41,468 nt of DNA from Ureibacillus aquaedulcis (GCF_030418165.1 NZ_JAUHTQ010000022.1:1-41468), one strand, 5' to 3'; counted from the first letter of the stretch, positions 16,088-25,315 are shown. Notes: generated from the sequence alone by a model not told the origin. Numbers and translations: made by a program.

Positions 16088-16161
16088 AAGCCCAGCCTAC
16101 CACGTAAGCTTCGCAAGGACCCCAGATGCTTTCAGAAGGATATCCAATAGTGGGCGGGCTT
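16088..16161. ncRNA. Candidate structured RNA or palindromic element
   Basis: A 12-bp closing stem with one bulged A is formed by AAGCCC-A-GCCTAC (16088-16100) and GTGGGC-GGGCTT (16150-16161). The 49-base interior is GC-richer than its surroundings and contains small hairpins such as CTTCGCAAG and the palindrome GGATATCC. On the minus strand the structure is followed by a T5 run, so a minus-strand RNA with a terminator-like end is possible. It lies in the otherwise empty 338-base gap 15988-16325. I do not recognise a known RNA family. Confidence 0.4.
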
Positions 16162-16325
16162 ATTAATAAAGCACACCAAAGAAATAACTATGGAATCTTT
16201 ATTAGAATAATATTTTTTAGTTTGTAAGTTTGTTATATAAAGCTGGAATTTCAGGAAAATAATCAAGTCAAATGGTTAAAACAGTGCTAAAATAAAAGCA
16301 TTGTATAGGAAAGAGGCTCATACGT

Positions 16326-17192
16326 ATGAAAAGAACTACAACTTATGGGAATAAAAATAATAGCAAAAAGAAATACATTTGGATTGGTGTTGGTATCTTG
16401 GTTATTTTGGCAGCAGCCATCATGCTGTTTGTGTATTTCAAGCAAGATCGCCTCGATGATCAATCGGCAAATCCTCCTGCTCCAACCGAAGTGAATGAAA
16501 AAGAGAACGCTAAACCGAATGATGCAACAAAAGAAGAAGATACTGATTCCAAGTCGGATACTCAAACAAATGAAGAGACGGCTGATATAAATGAGCAACA
16601 AATAGAACCAAAAGAAAATGAGCAACCTACCGACAATAATGGCTATATAGAAGGCCAGCCATTACCAAAAGATCCTACAATTGTAGAGGGAGTTCTAATT
16701 GCAAATAAAAAGTATCCTTTGCCTAGCACTTTTGCCCCTGGGGAAAATCAAGAGGCACGCAAGGCATTCAATCAAATGGCAGCTGATGCGAAATCCGCCG
16801 GCTTTGAACTAGTAGCATTCAGTACTTACCGTTCCTATGAATATCAAGGCACCCTTTATAATAACTATGTCAGCCGCGATGGAAAAGAAAATGCAGATCG
16901 CTATAGTGCAAGACCTGGCTATTCTGAGCACCAAACGGGTTTGGCCTTTGATATTGGCGAAAAAGGGAAAGAAGACTTATGGCTAACCGAAGAGTTTGGT
17001 GAAACGGGAGCTGGGAAATGGCTAGTTGAAAATGCAAACAAATACGGTTTCATTCTACGTTACCCTCAAGGGAAAGAGGCAATTACTGGGTATATGTATG
17101 AATCATGGCATTTCCGCTATTTAGGTGTGGATTTAGCTACAAAAGTAAAACAAGCAAACGTTACATTAGAGGAATATTTAGGAATTCAATAA
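16326..17192 (+). CDS. Membrane-anchored D-alanyl-D-alanine carboxypeptidase, VanY type (M15)
   Basis: A 288-residue peptidase M15B protein that trims the terminal D-Ala from peptidoglycan stem peptides outside the membrane. An N-terminal transmembrane anchor spans about 19-38. A low-complexity acidic, Asn/Gln/Glu-rich linker occupies about 45-105 and the VanY domain about 120-280. Zinc-site motifs SARPGYSEHQTGLAFDIG and ESWHFRY (E259, H262) are intact. It resembles B. subtilis YodJ. The linker probably spans the inner wall zone. GAAAGAGG precedes ATG. The physiological role is wall maturation rather than vancomycin resistance, since no van genes are nearby. Confidence 0.92.
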   Translation: MKRTTTYGNKNNSKKKYIWIGVGILVILAAAIMLFVYFKQDRLDDQSANPPAPTEVNEKENAKPNDATKEEDTDSKSDTQTNEETADINEQQIEPKENEQPTDNNGYIEGQPLPKDPTIVEGVLIANKKYPLPSTFAPGENQEARKAFNQMAADAKSAGFELVAFSTYRSYEYQGTLYNNYVSRDGKENADRYSARPGYSEHQTGLAFDIGEKGKEDLWLTEEFGETGAGKWLVENANKYGFILRYPQGKEAITGYMYESWHFRYLGVDLATKVKQANVTLEEYLGIQ

Positions 17193-17195
17193 TAA

Positions 17196-17232
17196 AAGGA
17201 TGGTGCAGCTAAAATAGCACCATCCTTTTTTT
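17196..17232. terminator. Terminator between vanY-like gene and cls
   Basis: AAGGATGGTGC (17196-17206) pairs perfectly with GCACCATCCTT (17217-17227), then T-rich. An AAAA on the left gives some function for the convergent cls transcript. Confidence 0.88.
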
Positions 17233-17253
17233 GGATAAATATTGTGAAATGTA

Positions 17254-18708
17254 TCACAAGATGGGGGTTAATAAGCGGGAGATGGATTCTTTGAATTTAA
17301 TAATACCTGATCGGTTCTCATATCTTTCAATTGTTAACTCTGTACAATCGAATATATCCTTTTCAAATATCTCGGCCAACTCATGGGATATTGTACGATC
17401 GTATATAAAAGCGTTTACTTCAAAATTCAAACTAAAGCTGCGGACATCGATATTTGCTGTGCCTACGGTCGAGACTTCATCATCTATGACAATGGACTTT
17501 GCATGGATAAAGCCTTTTTCATATATATAGACTTTGGCCCCTGCCCGCAGCAAATGGCCAACATATGAATAGGTAGCCCAATAAACAAACATATGGTCGG
17601 GTTTGTTTGGAATCATGATGCGTACATCAATACCGGATAAGGCAGCAATCTCAATGGCGTTTAAAAAACTATTATCCGGAATAAAATAGGGTGTTTGGAT
17701 GTAAATATACCGCTTAGCTTCCATTAGCAATTTTAAATAGCCGTTTTTGATGGCAGGGAATTCTGTATCTGGTCCACTTGAGACAATTTGCATGGCGATG
17801 TCGCCTTTTTGCGGAATAGCTGGAAAGTATCTTTCTGAATAAATAATATTATTATCGCTTGCTTGATTCCAATCAAGTAAAAAACGGGTTTGTAAAGGGT
17901 GGACTGAACTGCCTTCAATACGTAAATGTGTATCTCGCCAATAGCCGAATTTTTTATTTAATCCCAAGTATTCATCACCGACATTGAACCCACCGATATA
18001 ACCTATGCGCCCGTCAATGATGACAATTTTACGATGGTTTCTAAAATTTAAACGCGGGTTGATTAACGGGAAAATAGAGGGGAAAAATACTTCAACCTCT
18101 CCTCCTAATTCAAGAAGGGATTTAAAGTACCTTTTTCTCAAACCTCTGGATCCCATTTCGTCGTAGAGAATACGGACCTTCACACCTTGCTGTGCTTTCT
18201 TTAATAAAGCTGTATAGATGCGTTTTCCTAAGTTATCTAATTTAAAAATATAGTATTGTACATGAATATGATCCTTTGCATGTTCAATGTCCTCGAGCAA
18301 AGCCTCGAACTTTTTAGTACCGTCATCAAAGAGCTGAATATGATTATCCTGCGTTAAAACTGAATCACTTGTTTTTAAATTCATGTGAATTAAACTTTTG
18401 AATTTCCCAACTTCTTTAGTGCGGAAATCCAGCGAGTTTTCTTCAAGTGCCTCAATTTGGTAGTTTATTAATTTATCAATCCCAATATCTTTTTGTCCTT
18501 CCCATCGGAATAAATGCTTTTTGCGCATAGGTCTGCCGAGCAATAAATATAATATAAATCCTGCTAACGGAAGGAAGAATAGTACGAGTGTCCATGCCCA
18601 TGTTGAAGAAGGGTCTTTTCTTTCCAAAAAGATGACCGTAATTGCTAGAATAATGTTTAATACGAGAATAATTGGAATAACAGTTATGGTATTGAAGAAA
18701 ATACTCAT
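17254..18708 (-). CDS. cls: Cardiolipin synthase
   Basis: A 484-residue phospholipase D superfamily enzyme that condenses two phosphatidylglycerols to cardiolipin and glycerol at the membrane. Two N-terminal transmembrane helices (about 7-25 and 35-58) precede two HKD motifs: NHRKIVIIDGRIGYIGGFNVGDEYLG in the middle and HAKSIVIDDEVSTVGTANIDVRSF near residue 400. Length matches bacterial ClsA (about 480). The start at ATG 18708 follows TAGGTG by seven bases. It forms its own transcription unit, convergent with the VanY-type gene. Confidence 0.95.
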   Translation of the reverse strand: MSIFFNTITVIPIILVLNIILAITVIFLERKDPSSTWAWTLVLFFLPLAGFILYLLLGRPMRKKHLFRWEGQKDIGIDKLINYQIEALEENSLDFRTKEVGKFKSLIHMNLKTSDSVLTQDNHIQLFDDGTKKFEALLEDIEHAKDHIHVQYYIFKLDNLGKRIYTALLKKAQQGVKVRILYDEMGSRGLRKRYFKSLLELGGEVEVFFPSIFPLINPRLNFRNHRKIVIIDGRIGYIGGFNVGDEYLGLNKKFGYWRDTHLRIEGSSVHPLQTRFLLDWNQASDNNIIYSERYFPAIPQKGDIAMQIVSSGPDTEFPAIKNGYLKLLMEAKRYIYIQTPYFIPDNSFLNAIEIAALSGIDVRIMIPNKPDHMFVYWATYSYVGHLLRAGAKVYIYEKGFIHAKSIVIDDEVSTVGTANIDVRSFSLNFEVNAFIYDRTISHELAEIFEKDIFDCTELTIERYENRSGIIKFKESISRLLTPIL

Positions 18709-18784
18709 ATGACTGCACCTACTTTATTTTTATTAAAACAATTATAACTTAACCAGTGATTGAATTGTACTATTGAAGGTAATA

Positions 18785-19588
18785 TCAGAACTGTTCTGCT
18801 ATAAAATAAACTGAAGAAAAATCAAGATTTCTTAAAGCGTGCTGATTGATAAAAAATTTCAAGACCCCTGAATCTCCGTACATTATTCCTTGTTCGTCAT
18901 TTGAGACAATTTGCAATAACAAAGTATCAAATCTTTTTAGGAAATTAGAATTCTTTCTTGTATCATATTCAATAAAATACGGATAGCCACCTAATTTATG
19001 TTCTGCCGCCAAAAAATTTTCAAAATAAATGTCCTCGAATGTTCGTTCATCTTCGCTAATAAATTCGCTTTCATGATTCGAAATTTGTAAAAGCTCCTCC
19101 ATCCTATAATCTGAGGCGGAAACAGGTTCGTGTTTTGGGGTAAATTCCAGCTTCCTCTCTTTTTGAATTGGAAAGCAGCCAGATTGTTCCGAATAGGAAA
19201 AACTATGTGTATGTTTGTTGTCATTTAAACGTTTCGGGAAGTAGCGTACCTTAAAATCGTGTTGAAAAAGCAATTCCACTTTTTTCTCAATAGGCTGATT
19301 AAATTTATTTGAGATAAAGAACTGCAGTAGCCCCTTATTGGGAAATAGCGGGTTCGATGGCAGCTGTTCGAAATTTATTTGAGCCAGTAACGCCATTGAT
19401 TCGCTATTGGAATCCTTAGGATATAGATGCGACTTAGGCAAATAAGGGTATCCTGCGAACTTGCTATCAGTTAAAGAGGGGTTACCTGCACTAGGGGTAA
19501 TCCATAAAGAGCTGACAACTGAAGATTCGATTTTATTTCTAAAACCTTCAAGATGACGCGGTAGGTAGATCGATTTATCTGTTTGCAC
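18785..19588 (-). CDS. DUF1963 family protein (YwqG-like)
   Basis: A 267-residue protein of the YwqG/DUF1963 family, of unknown function and often linked to contact-dependent or ribonuclease toxin neighbourhoods in Bacillus. Characteristic segments are SKFAGYPYLPKSHLYP, MALLAQINFEQLP, KLGGYPYFIEYDTR and the terminal LLLQIVSNDEQGIMYGDSGVLKFFI. The start is GTG at 19588 with GGAGG seven bases upstream; an overlapping ATG four bases earlier is out of frame. No signal or membrane segment is seen. No toxin gene is adjacent. Confidence 0.85.
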   Translation of the reverse strand: MQTDKSIYLPRHLEGFRNKIESSVVSSLWITPSAGNPSLTDSKFAGYPYLPKSHLYPKDSNSESMALLAQINFEQLPSNPLFPNKGLLQFFISNKFNQPIEKKVELLFQHDFKVRYFPKRLNDNKHTHSFSYSEQSGCFPIQKERKLEFTPKHEPVSASDYRMEELLQISNHESEFISEDERTFEDIYFENFLAAEHKLGGYPYFIEYDTRKNSNFLKRFDTLLLQIVSNDEQGIMYGDSGVLKFFINQHALRNLDFSSVYFIAEQF

Positions 19589-19676
19589 TCATTTCCCTCC
19601 AAAAACAATAGGTCTTACTATCTTAGAAAACTTGAATAATAAATATTCATTTCCTTCCAAATTAAAGCATTAGGCA

Positions 19677-20063
19677 CTTTAATATACGTACGCCATTTAC
19701 TATTCATGTCCTAAAGACTTGGATTATGTTGGTTATCAAAAATACTATAATTACCATTACCCCATTTATACAAAAAGTAAAAGAATAGGTGAGGATGATG
19801 TTGGTACCTATAAATGTGAACAAAATGTGTCTTTTGATTTTGATGTTTTATATAGTAAATTTACGGTTATAATTTCAGTAGTGCCTAAGAGTAGAGCGAT
19901 ATTAGAAGGTTTTGGCAAAAAATATCAATGCTATTTAGTTGACAACTTGAAAGTTGTAACAGAATTGAAAAATATTAGTTGTTGGAAGCGTGTTATGATG
20001 AACTTAAGAATTGAAGCTAGAGGTTTAATCCTTGAAACTTTTAGAAGGTTAATACGTTATTAA
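19677..20063 (+). pseudogene. Unexplained open frame, possible gene remnant
   Basis: This frame stays open for about 125 codons after a stop near 19671, unusually long for such AT-rich DNA. Its first usable start is a TTG at 19719 (114 residues), which lacks a ribosome site. The translation starts with a Tyr/Lys-rich part (YQKYYNYHYPIY), followed by a more ordinary hydrophobic/basic part with several cysteines. I recognise no family. It could be the 3' remnant of a lost gene or a real gene with an unusual start. Another frame has a 25-codon ORF from 19795/19798 with AGGTGAGG directly in front. Confidence 0.3.
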
Positions 20064-20092
20064 TATTATAAAAGAAGGTTAGGTGGAAGAGT

Positions 20093-20224
20093 ATGACGAA
20101 GAAAGTAGACTTAAAGAAAATTGTTTCGAATTTATCTAAATTAGGTGTTACTGCAACAGTTACAAAATCCCGTCTTGAATTACTTAAAGTATTAACACCA
20201 CCAACACAAACTCCACAAGTATAA
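20093..20224 (+). CDS. Small basic 43-aa protein of unknown function
   Basis: Short frame read directly: it begins MTKKVDLKKIVSNLSKL, is rich in lysine, leucine and valine in its first 34 residues, and ends with TPPTQTPQV. AGGTGG lies six bases before ATG, and a perfect 8-bp terminator stem with T6 starts 28 bases after the stop, so this is a compact complete unit. There is no signal peptide or cysteine. The N-terminal two thirds could form an amphipathic helix. No family is recognised; a regulatory or secreted peptide are both only speculation. Confidence 0.65.
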   Translation: MTKKVDLKKIVSNLSKLGVTATVTKSRLELLKVLTPPTQTPQV

Positions 20225-20252
20225 AAATTAATCTGAATTAGCATACAAAAGC

Positions 20253-20285
20253 TCCCGACTAGAGAAAGACCAGTCGGGATTTTTT
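20253..20285 (+). terminator. Terminator of the 43-aa gene
   Basis: TCCCGACT (20253-20260) pairs perfectly with AGTCGGGA (20272-20279), followed by T6. Confidence 0.9.
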
Positions 20286-20344
20286 CGATTTCATTAGCTT
20301 CAATTTTTTACTTAGATTAGATAAACCTGTGTCTTTTTCACATA

Positions 20345-20381
20345 ATAAAAACCACCTTCTTAGATAAACTTGAAGGTGGTT
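20345..20381 (-). terminator. Terminator of rodA
   Basis: On the minus strand AACCACCTTC (20381-20372) pairs with GAAGGTGGTT (20359-20350), followed by TTTTATT. It lies 58 bases beyond the rodA stop. Confidence 0.85.
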
Positions 20382-20438
20382 GCTGATTTTTTGGAGTTTG
20401 TGGTAAATCAGGCTTGCTTAAACTAACGAAAAAAGTTT

Positions 20439-21623
20439 CTATTCGTCATCATCTCTGCCGGCAAACATGTATGACTTGTAATGGTATTTCATACTGAACA
20501 CTAAGCCGAGTGCCAGGGCATTCCCCATCAACGAACTACCTCCATAACTAATGAACGGCAGCGGAATACCTGTGATTGGCAATAGTTGAATTGTCATTCC
20601 AATATTTTCGAATACGTGGAAAGTAATCATGGCGATAATCCCGGCACAAACATAGGTACAGAAAGGATCTTTCAATGTTAAAGTCAACTTCGTCAAATGG
20701 TAAATTAATAGGAAGTAGAGACAGATAACGAAGCTTGCTCCGATGAATCCCCATTCCTCCCCAATTACCGTAAAGATAAAATCGGTATGACTTTCAGCTA
20801 CATATACTTCCCGGTCTAAATAGCCTTTACCGAAGATTTCACCCGAACCAATTGCATTTAAAGAGGTAATTAAATGATATCCTGAACCTGAAGAATAAGA
20901 ATAAGGATCCAACCAGGAATAAATACGTGCAAACTGGTAAAGTTTAAATCCAAATTGCTCTTCCAGGAAATCCTGCATATACAAAGCCATCCAAAGCAAT
21001 GAACCGCCCAATGTAACACCTGCAGCAAATACTGGCAGAATGATTTTCCATGATATACCTGCTACAATAATTAGGGCAGCCGTTATCGCCAAAAATACCA
21101 AAGAGGAACCTAGATCGGGCTGCATCATGATAAACGCTAATGGAACTATTAGTGTTATCGCAATTTTACCTAATAAAATAAAGTCCGATTTAATACTTTT
21201 GATGGAGTATTTTTCGTGGTGCTTACTAATTACCCAAGCTGTGGCCAGGATATAGAAGGTCTTCATAAACTCGGTAGGCTGTATACTCCCTATTGGTGTG
21301 GAGAACCAGCTTTTTGCCCCGTTACGTTCGATAACAATTCCACCTGCTGGTATGATTGCTAGAAGTATCAACAATAAAATACCAAAGGCATATAAGTACC
21401 AAGACATCTTTTTATACTGATCGGGGTCAAAATAAATAACAAACGCTACAATAATGGCGAATATTACATAATTGACCAATTGCTGCAACACGAAGTTTGT
21501 TGCCCCATATTGTCCCGTTGTTTGGGCGGAAGAGATAGCCAACAAACTTACGATAAGAAAAATAAAAATAATTAACGCAAGCTTCCAATCAAACCGTCCT
21601 GTAAAATTCCGGTTATTTTCCAT
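20439..21623 (-). CDS. rodA: Peptidoglycan glycosyltransferase RodA (SEDS family)
   Basis: A 394-residue polytopic SEDS protein with about ten transmembrane helices, polymerising lipid II during cell elongation with a class B PBP partner. SEDS signatures are visible: IGSIQPTEFMK, the catalytic-loop region NAIGSGEIFGKGY, HTDFIFTVIGEEWGFIG, and the terminal GIPLPFISYGGSSLMGNALALGLV. It is closer to RodA than to FtsW or SpoVE by the short cytoplasmic N-terminus and length. TAGGTG precedes ATG at seven bases. It is transcribed alone on the minus strand, not in an mre operon. Confidence 0.92.
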   Translation of the reverse strand: MENNRNFTGRFDWKLALIIFIFLIVSLLAISSAQTTGQYGATNFVLQQLVNYVIFAIIVAFVIYFDPDQYKKMSWYLYAFGILLLILLAIIPAGGIVIERNGAKSWFSTPIGSIQPTEFMKTFYILATAWVISKHHEKYSIKSIKSDFILLGKIAITLIVPLAFIMMQPDLGSSLVFLAITAALIIVAGISWKIILPVFAAGVTLGGSLLWMALYMQDFLEEQFGFKLYQFARIYSWLDPYSYSSGSGYHLITSLNAIGSGEIFGKGYLDREVYVAESHTDFIFTVIGEEWGFIGASFVICLYFLLIYHLTKLTLTLKDPFCTYVCAGIIAMITFHVFENIGMTIQLLPITGIPLPFISYGGSSLMGNALALGLVFSMKYHYKSYMFAGRDDDE

Positions 21624-21835
21624 TTATTTCACCTAATTAATCTTAAAGATTTGAGAATAACTTATGAACTTGTACATTTTACTTTAACATAGAAATGATT
21701 AAAAGGGGACTATCGTTTCAATGTTAAAAGGGTGTAAAATATTGGAGTACTTGTTCAAAATAACATCCTATTTATGTAGCTGCATATGTACAAAAATTTA
21801 TATGTAAAAGTACGACGTAAATGAAAATGAAAATG

Positions 21836-21864
21836 TTTCAAATTTACGAGTAACAGCATATAAT
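21836..21864 (+). promoter_or_regulatory. Probable sigma-A promoter of the 21899 gene
   Basis: TTTCAA (21836-21841), 17 bases, TATAAT (21859-21864). An inverted CGTAAAT/ATTTACG pair surrounds the -35 region. The leader is about 25 bases. Confidence 0.5.
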
Positions 21865-21898
21865 AACTAATGTATTGTATTATTGGGGGAGTGAGCCT

Positions 21899-22648
21899 AT
21901 GGCAAGAAAACAAAAAACTGCGGATGATTTTATACATCATTTATTTGTACATATGAATGATGTTGATCATTTTGTGATATTCAGTGGCCTGACGTTAAAG
22001 CAGTTTATTCGCTCTGTCGACCCCATACCAAATTTATTGCTGCTAAAGCACGGCTACGATGACGGATTATTTAATATGCATACTCAGTTCGATTTTGTAT
22101 CAATTGATGAAATCGCTAAATTTGTTAAAAAAATGGATGATACGGACGGCGACTTATGCTGGATTGATTTTACAGGGGAAAGGGATGTGAATCAGCTAAC
22201 AGCAATGGAACAAGCGGAATTGCTTTACATTAGCCACAAAAAAGAACCAATTCACACTCCGTTCTTTGCCAAATTGCAGAATCGATACCTGTATTATTCA
22301 TCGGAAAATGACAAATTAACAAAAGTCTATTTTCGATATCTAAATGATTCGGAATACCTTGTATCCAATTTATTTAACCATCTAGTAAAAGAAAAAGAAG
22401 GCAACGGTAGTTTTTGGCGTAGAAAATCAAAGGATGCGATTCCCACTTTAGATCCAGTAGTGTTAAAGGCATATAGACCTTTTATAAAAGAAGGCGCCTT
22501 GCTATCTCTATACAAAATGGAGAAGCAAAATAACTGTTATGGTGTTGAAATACGTACTCTTTCCGACTATGATTATCCTGATGAAGTTTGGGATGATTTA
22601 GATGTTATATTAAAACAAAACTACGATGAACTAATCAAAATCACTTAA
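21899..22648 (+). CDS. Conserved-looking protein of unknown function (249 aa)
   Basis: I do not recognise this protein. It is 249 residues from the ATG at 21899, where GGGGGAG precedes it; an in-frame ATG 24 bases upstream has no site. It is soluble and acidic, with no signal peptide or membrane helix, and is rich in aromatic residues. The segment DGDLCWIDFTGERDVNQLTAMEQAELLYISHKKEP looks like a structured core, and the C-terminus EVWDDLDVILKQNYDELIKIT is helical. It stands alone between rodA and ddl with its own promoter and terminator. Confidence 0.7.
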   Translation: MARKQKTADDFIHHLFVHMNDVDHFVIFSGLTLKQFIRSVDPIPNLLLLKHGYDDGLFNMHTQFDFVSIDEIAKFVKKMDDTDGDLCWIDFTGERDVNQLTAMEQAELLYISHKKEPIHTPFFAKLQNRYLYYSSENDKLTKVYFRYLNDSEYLVSNLFNHLVKEKEGNGSFWRRKSKDAIPTLDPVVLKAYRPFIKEGALLSLYKMEKQNNCYGVEIRTLSDYDYPDEVWDDLDVILKQNYDELIKIT

Positions 22649-22687
22649 AACTTTCTGTCACAGCACATTTTTGACAGGGAGTTTTTT
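22649..22687 (+). terminator. Terminator before ddl
   Basis: AACTTTCTGTCA (22649-22660) pairs with TGACAGGGAGTT, containing two G-T pairs, followed by T-run to 22687. Confidence 0.75.
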
Positions 22688-22807
22688 CGCTTTATTTGAA
22701 TAGGTGCAACTAAGAATTCTTGCGAAACGTCTTTTTGGTAAACCAAGTTTTCTAACAAATCGGTTTTCGTGTTAAACTAGAACTACTCAATATTTGGAGG
22801 TCAAAAA

Positions 22808-23881
22808 ATGAAAAAGCGCGTTGGTTTATTATATGGAGGGAAGTCTGCTGAGCATGAGGTGTCATTATCTACAGCGACTGCCGTTTCAAAAGCTATTGAT
22901 TATAACAAATATGAAGTATATCCAATCTTCATAACGTTGAACGGTCAATGGCTACGAGGACCTCAATTGACAAAACCAGTTGAATCTATTGAACAATTGC
23001 AATTCAATCCTGAAAATACTTCACCTAATAATATTACAGAATTTATCTTAGATAATAATTCACAGGCCCAATTTGATGTAGTGTTTCCGCTATTGCACGG
23101 AACAAATGGGGAAGATGGGACCGTACAGGGATTGTTGGAAGTCCTTAATTTCCCATATGTAGGAAACGGAGTGTTAGCCTCTGCAGCCGGTATGGATAAA
23201 GTGACGATGAAACAACTATTCAGCGTTGCTGGGTTAAAACAAGTTCCTTATGTTCATTTTATCCGAAAAGAGTGGACTCAATCCCAAAAAGAAATTATCG
23301 GAAAATGTGAAGAGGAATTAGGTTGGCCGATGTTTGTTAAACCTGCGAATTTAGGTTCAAGTGTTGGAATTAGCAAAGCGACGAATAGCAGTGAGTTAGT
23401 GAAAGCTATCGAGTTTGCTTTCCAATACGACCGTAAAGTAATTGTTGAACAAGGAATTATAGCCCGCGAAATTGAAATGGGTGTGTTGGGCAATGATGAA
23501 CCGGAAGTTTCTGTAGCAGGCGAAATCAAACCTATGACCGATTTTTATGATTATGATTCAAAATATAAAGATGGTTCAACTGCACTCATCATTCCTGCCG
23601 AAATTTCTTCTGATGTGGAAAGTACGATGAAGGACATGGCCATCCGTGCATTCAAGATTCTCGATTGCTCTGGACTTGTTCGTTCAGACTTCTTTGTAAC
23701 GGAAAATAATGAGGTTTATATAAATGAAGTAAACACGATGCCTGGTTTTACTCCAGTAAGCATGTATCCGCTATTATGGCAGCATACGGATGTAAGTTAT
23801 CCACAATTAATTGATAAGTTGATCGAGTTAGCGATTGAACGACATACAGAAAAACAACAACTACAATATAACCGAGATTAG
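22808..23881 (+). CDS. ddl: D-alanine--D-alanine ligase
   Basis: ATP-grasp ligase forming D-Ala-D-Ala for peptidoglycan precursors, in the cytoplasm. The 357 residues start with [33 protein letters not shown] binds the first D-Ala, [16 protein letters not shown] is the ATP-grasp central motif, and [18 protein letters not shown] holds the Mg2+ ligands. TTTGGAGG lies before ATG. murF follows after only 11 bases, and the two form a precursor operon: Ddl makes the dipeptide that MurF adds. alr, which supplies D-Ala, is also in this window at 32085. Confidence 0.97.
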   Translation: MKKRVGLLYGGKSAEHEVSLSTATAVSKAIDYNKYEVYPIFITLNGQWLRGPQLTKPVESIEQLQFNPENTSPNNITEFILDNNSQAQFDVVFPLLHGTNGEDGTVQGLLEVLNFPYVGNGVLASAAGMDKVTMKQLFSVAGLKQVPYVHFIRKEWTQSQKEIIGKCEEELGWPMFVKPANLGSSVGISKATNSSELVKAIEFAFQYDRKVIVEQGIIAREIEMGVLGNDEPEVSVAGEIKPMTDFYDYDSKYKDGSTALIIPAEISSDVESTMKDMAIRAFKILDCSGLVRSDFFVTENNEVYINEVNTMPGFTPVSMYPLLWQHTDVSYPQLIDKLIELAIERHTEKQQLQYNRD

Positions 23882-23892
23882 AGTGAATTGAC

Positions 23893-25260
23893 ATGAAAAG
23901 AACAGTAAAAGAAATTGCCGATTGGTTAAATGTTGATTTTGCAGGGGACCTTGACACGATTGTAACGGGTGTCTCGATAGATACCCGAACAATTTCAAAT
24001 GGGGATTTATTTATTCCTTTTCGTGGCGAGTCGGTAAATGGGCATAAATATGTAGAGCAAGCATTTCAAAAAGGGGCATCCGCAACTCTTTGGTTAAAGG
24101 ATGAACCCAACCCGCCAAGCGATAGACCTGTTTTATTCGTTGATGATGCTGAACTGGCACTTCAGGCAATGGCTCGTGCATATCGTCATTTACACCAAGC
24201 AAAGTTTATTGGTGTAACGGGTTCAAACGGTAAAACTTCTTCCAAAGATATACTAGCCGGTATGCTGGCGCCTTTTTATAAAGTTCAAAAAACAATCGGT
24301 AATTTTAATAATCAGTTAGGCTTACCTATTACAATATTAAATCTTGACGAAGATACTGAAATTGCTGTGTTGGAAATGGGAATGAGTGGTTTTGGCGAAA
24401 TTGAATTCTTAACAAAACTTGCGAATCCCCACTACGCCGTGATTACAAATATCGGAGAAGCTCATATGCAGGATCTTGGTTCGCGAGAAGGGATTGCCAA
24501 AGCGAAATTCGAGATTGTTCTTGGCTTAGGTTCAGATGGAATTCTGTTCTTTGATGGTGATGAGCCTTTACTGCAAAGTTTAGTAAAAGAACAACACGGA
24601 CTTATGTCTAAAGGTTTTGGCTTCAACTCTTCCAATGCTTTAGTTGCAACAGCAATTGAAACGACCGAAAAAGGAAGCCGCTTTACTGTTAGCGGCGAGG
24701 TAAATGGTGAATTCTTTATCCCTGTGCTAGGCAAGCATCAAGTGAAAAACAGTTTAAATGCAATATTATTAGGAAACAGTCTTGGTTTGACTGAACAGCA
24801 AATCCGTGAAGGTCTATCCCAAGTAGCCCTGACAGATATGCGTATGCAGTTAGTTCCTGCCAATAAAGGGATTTTGTTTATTAATGATGCATACAATGCT
24901 GCGCCTACCTCTATGACGGCGGCTATTCAATTTGTCCAATCAACATCTTTGCGTGAGGATAAGTGGCTAGTTCTTGGAGATATGCTTGAGCTTGGTGATG
25001 ATGAAAAGCGATTCCATGAGCAAATTGCAAGTGTCATTGATGAAAATGAGATCTCGAGAGTTTGCCTATTCGGGCCAAGAATGAAATGGCTATATGACCA
25101 ATTAGAAGAGAAGATGGCAAGCGAAAAGTTAATTCATACCGATAGTGATTATAACGAGATTGTAGAATATATAGATAAGCATGCAAATGAAAAAACATTA
25201 ATCTTATTAAAAGGCTCTCGGGGAATGAAGTTGGAAACCATTTTAAATTCATTTAAGTAA
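23893..25260 (+). CDS. murF: UDP-MurNAc-tripeptide--D-alanyl-D-alanine ligase MurF
   Basis: Mur ligase that adds D-Ala-D-Ala to the UDP-MurNAc tripeptide with ATP hydrolysis. The 455-residue length is typical. The ATP-binding loop GVTGSNGKTSSK (about 109-120), the carbamylated-lysine/Mg region HMQDLGSREGIAKAKFEI and the C-terminal NDAYNAAPTSM and LGDMLELG motifs are clear. The ribosome site is weak (AGAGTGA) and the gap from ddl is 11 bases, suggesting translational coupling in a ddl-murF operon. A 17-bp terminator closes the unit. Confidence 0.96.
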   Translation: MKRTVKEIADWLNVDFAGDLDTIVTGVSIDTRTISNGDLFIPFRGESVNGHKYVEQAFQKGASATLWLKDEPNPPSDRPVLFVDDAELALQAMARAYRHLHQAKFIGVTGSNGKTSSKDILAGMLAPFYKVQKTIGNFNNQLGLPITILNLDEDTEIAVLEMGMSGFGEIEFLTKLANPHYAVITNIGEAHMQDLGSREGIAKAKFEIVLGLGSDGILFFDGDEPLLQSLVKEQHGLMSKGFGFNSSNALVATAIETTEKGSRFTVSGEVNGEFFIPVLGKHQVKNSLNAILLGNSLGLTEQQIREGLSQVALTDMRMQLVPANKGILFINDAYNAAPTSMTAAIQFVQSTSLREDKWLVLGDMLELGDDEKRFHEQIASVIDENEISRVCLFGPRMKWLYDQLEEKMASEKLIHTDSDYNEIVEYIDKHANEKTLILLKGSRGMKLETILNSFK

Positions 25261-25273
25261 CTGGGAGAACATT

Positions 25274-25315
25274 AAGGCACTTTCAAGTCAATTTTGACTT
25301 GAAAGTGCCTTTTTT
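25274..25315 (+). terminator. Strong terminator of ddl-murF
   Basis: A perfect 17-bp stem (25274-25290 with 25295-25311) with a 4-base ATTT loop is followed by a T-run. Confidence 0.95.

Noticed and set aside
17231..17530. 99-codon plus-strand frame overlapping the 3' end of cls
   Set aside because: It is antisense to the second HKD motif region of cls and has no start signals.
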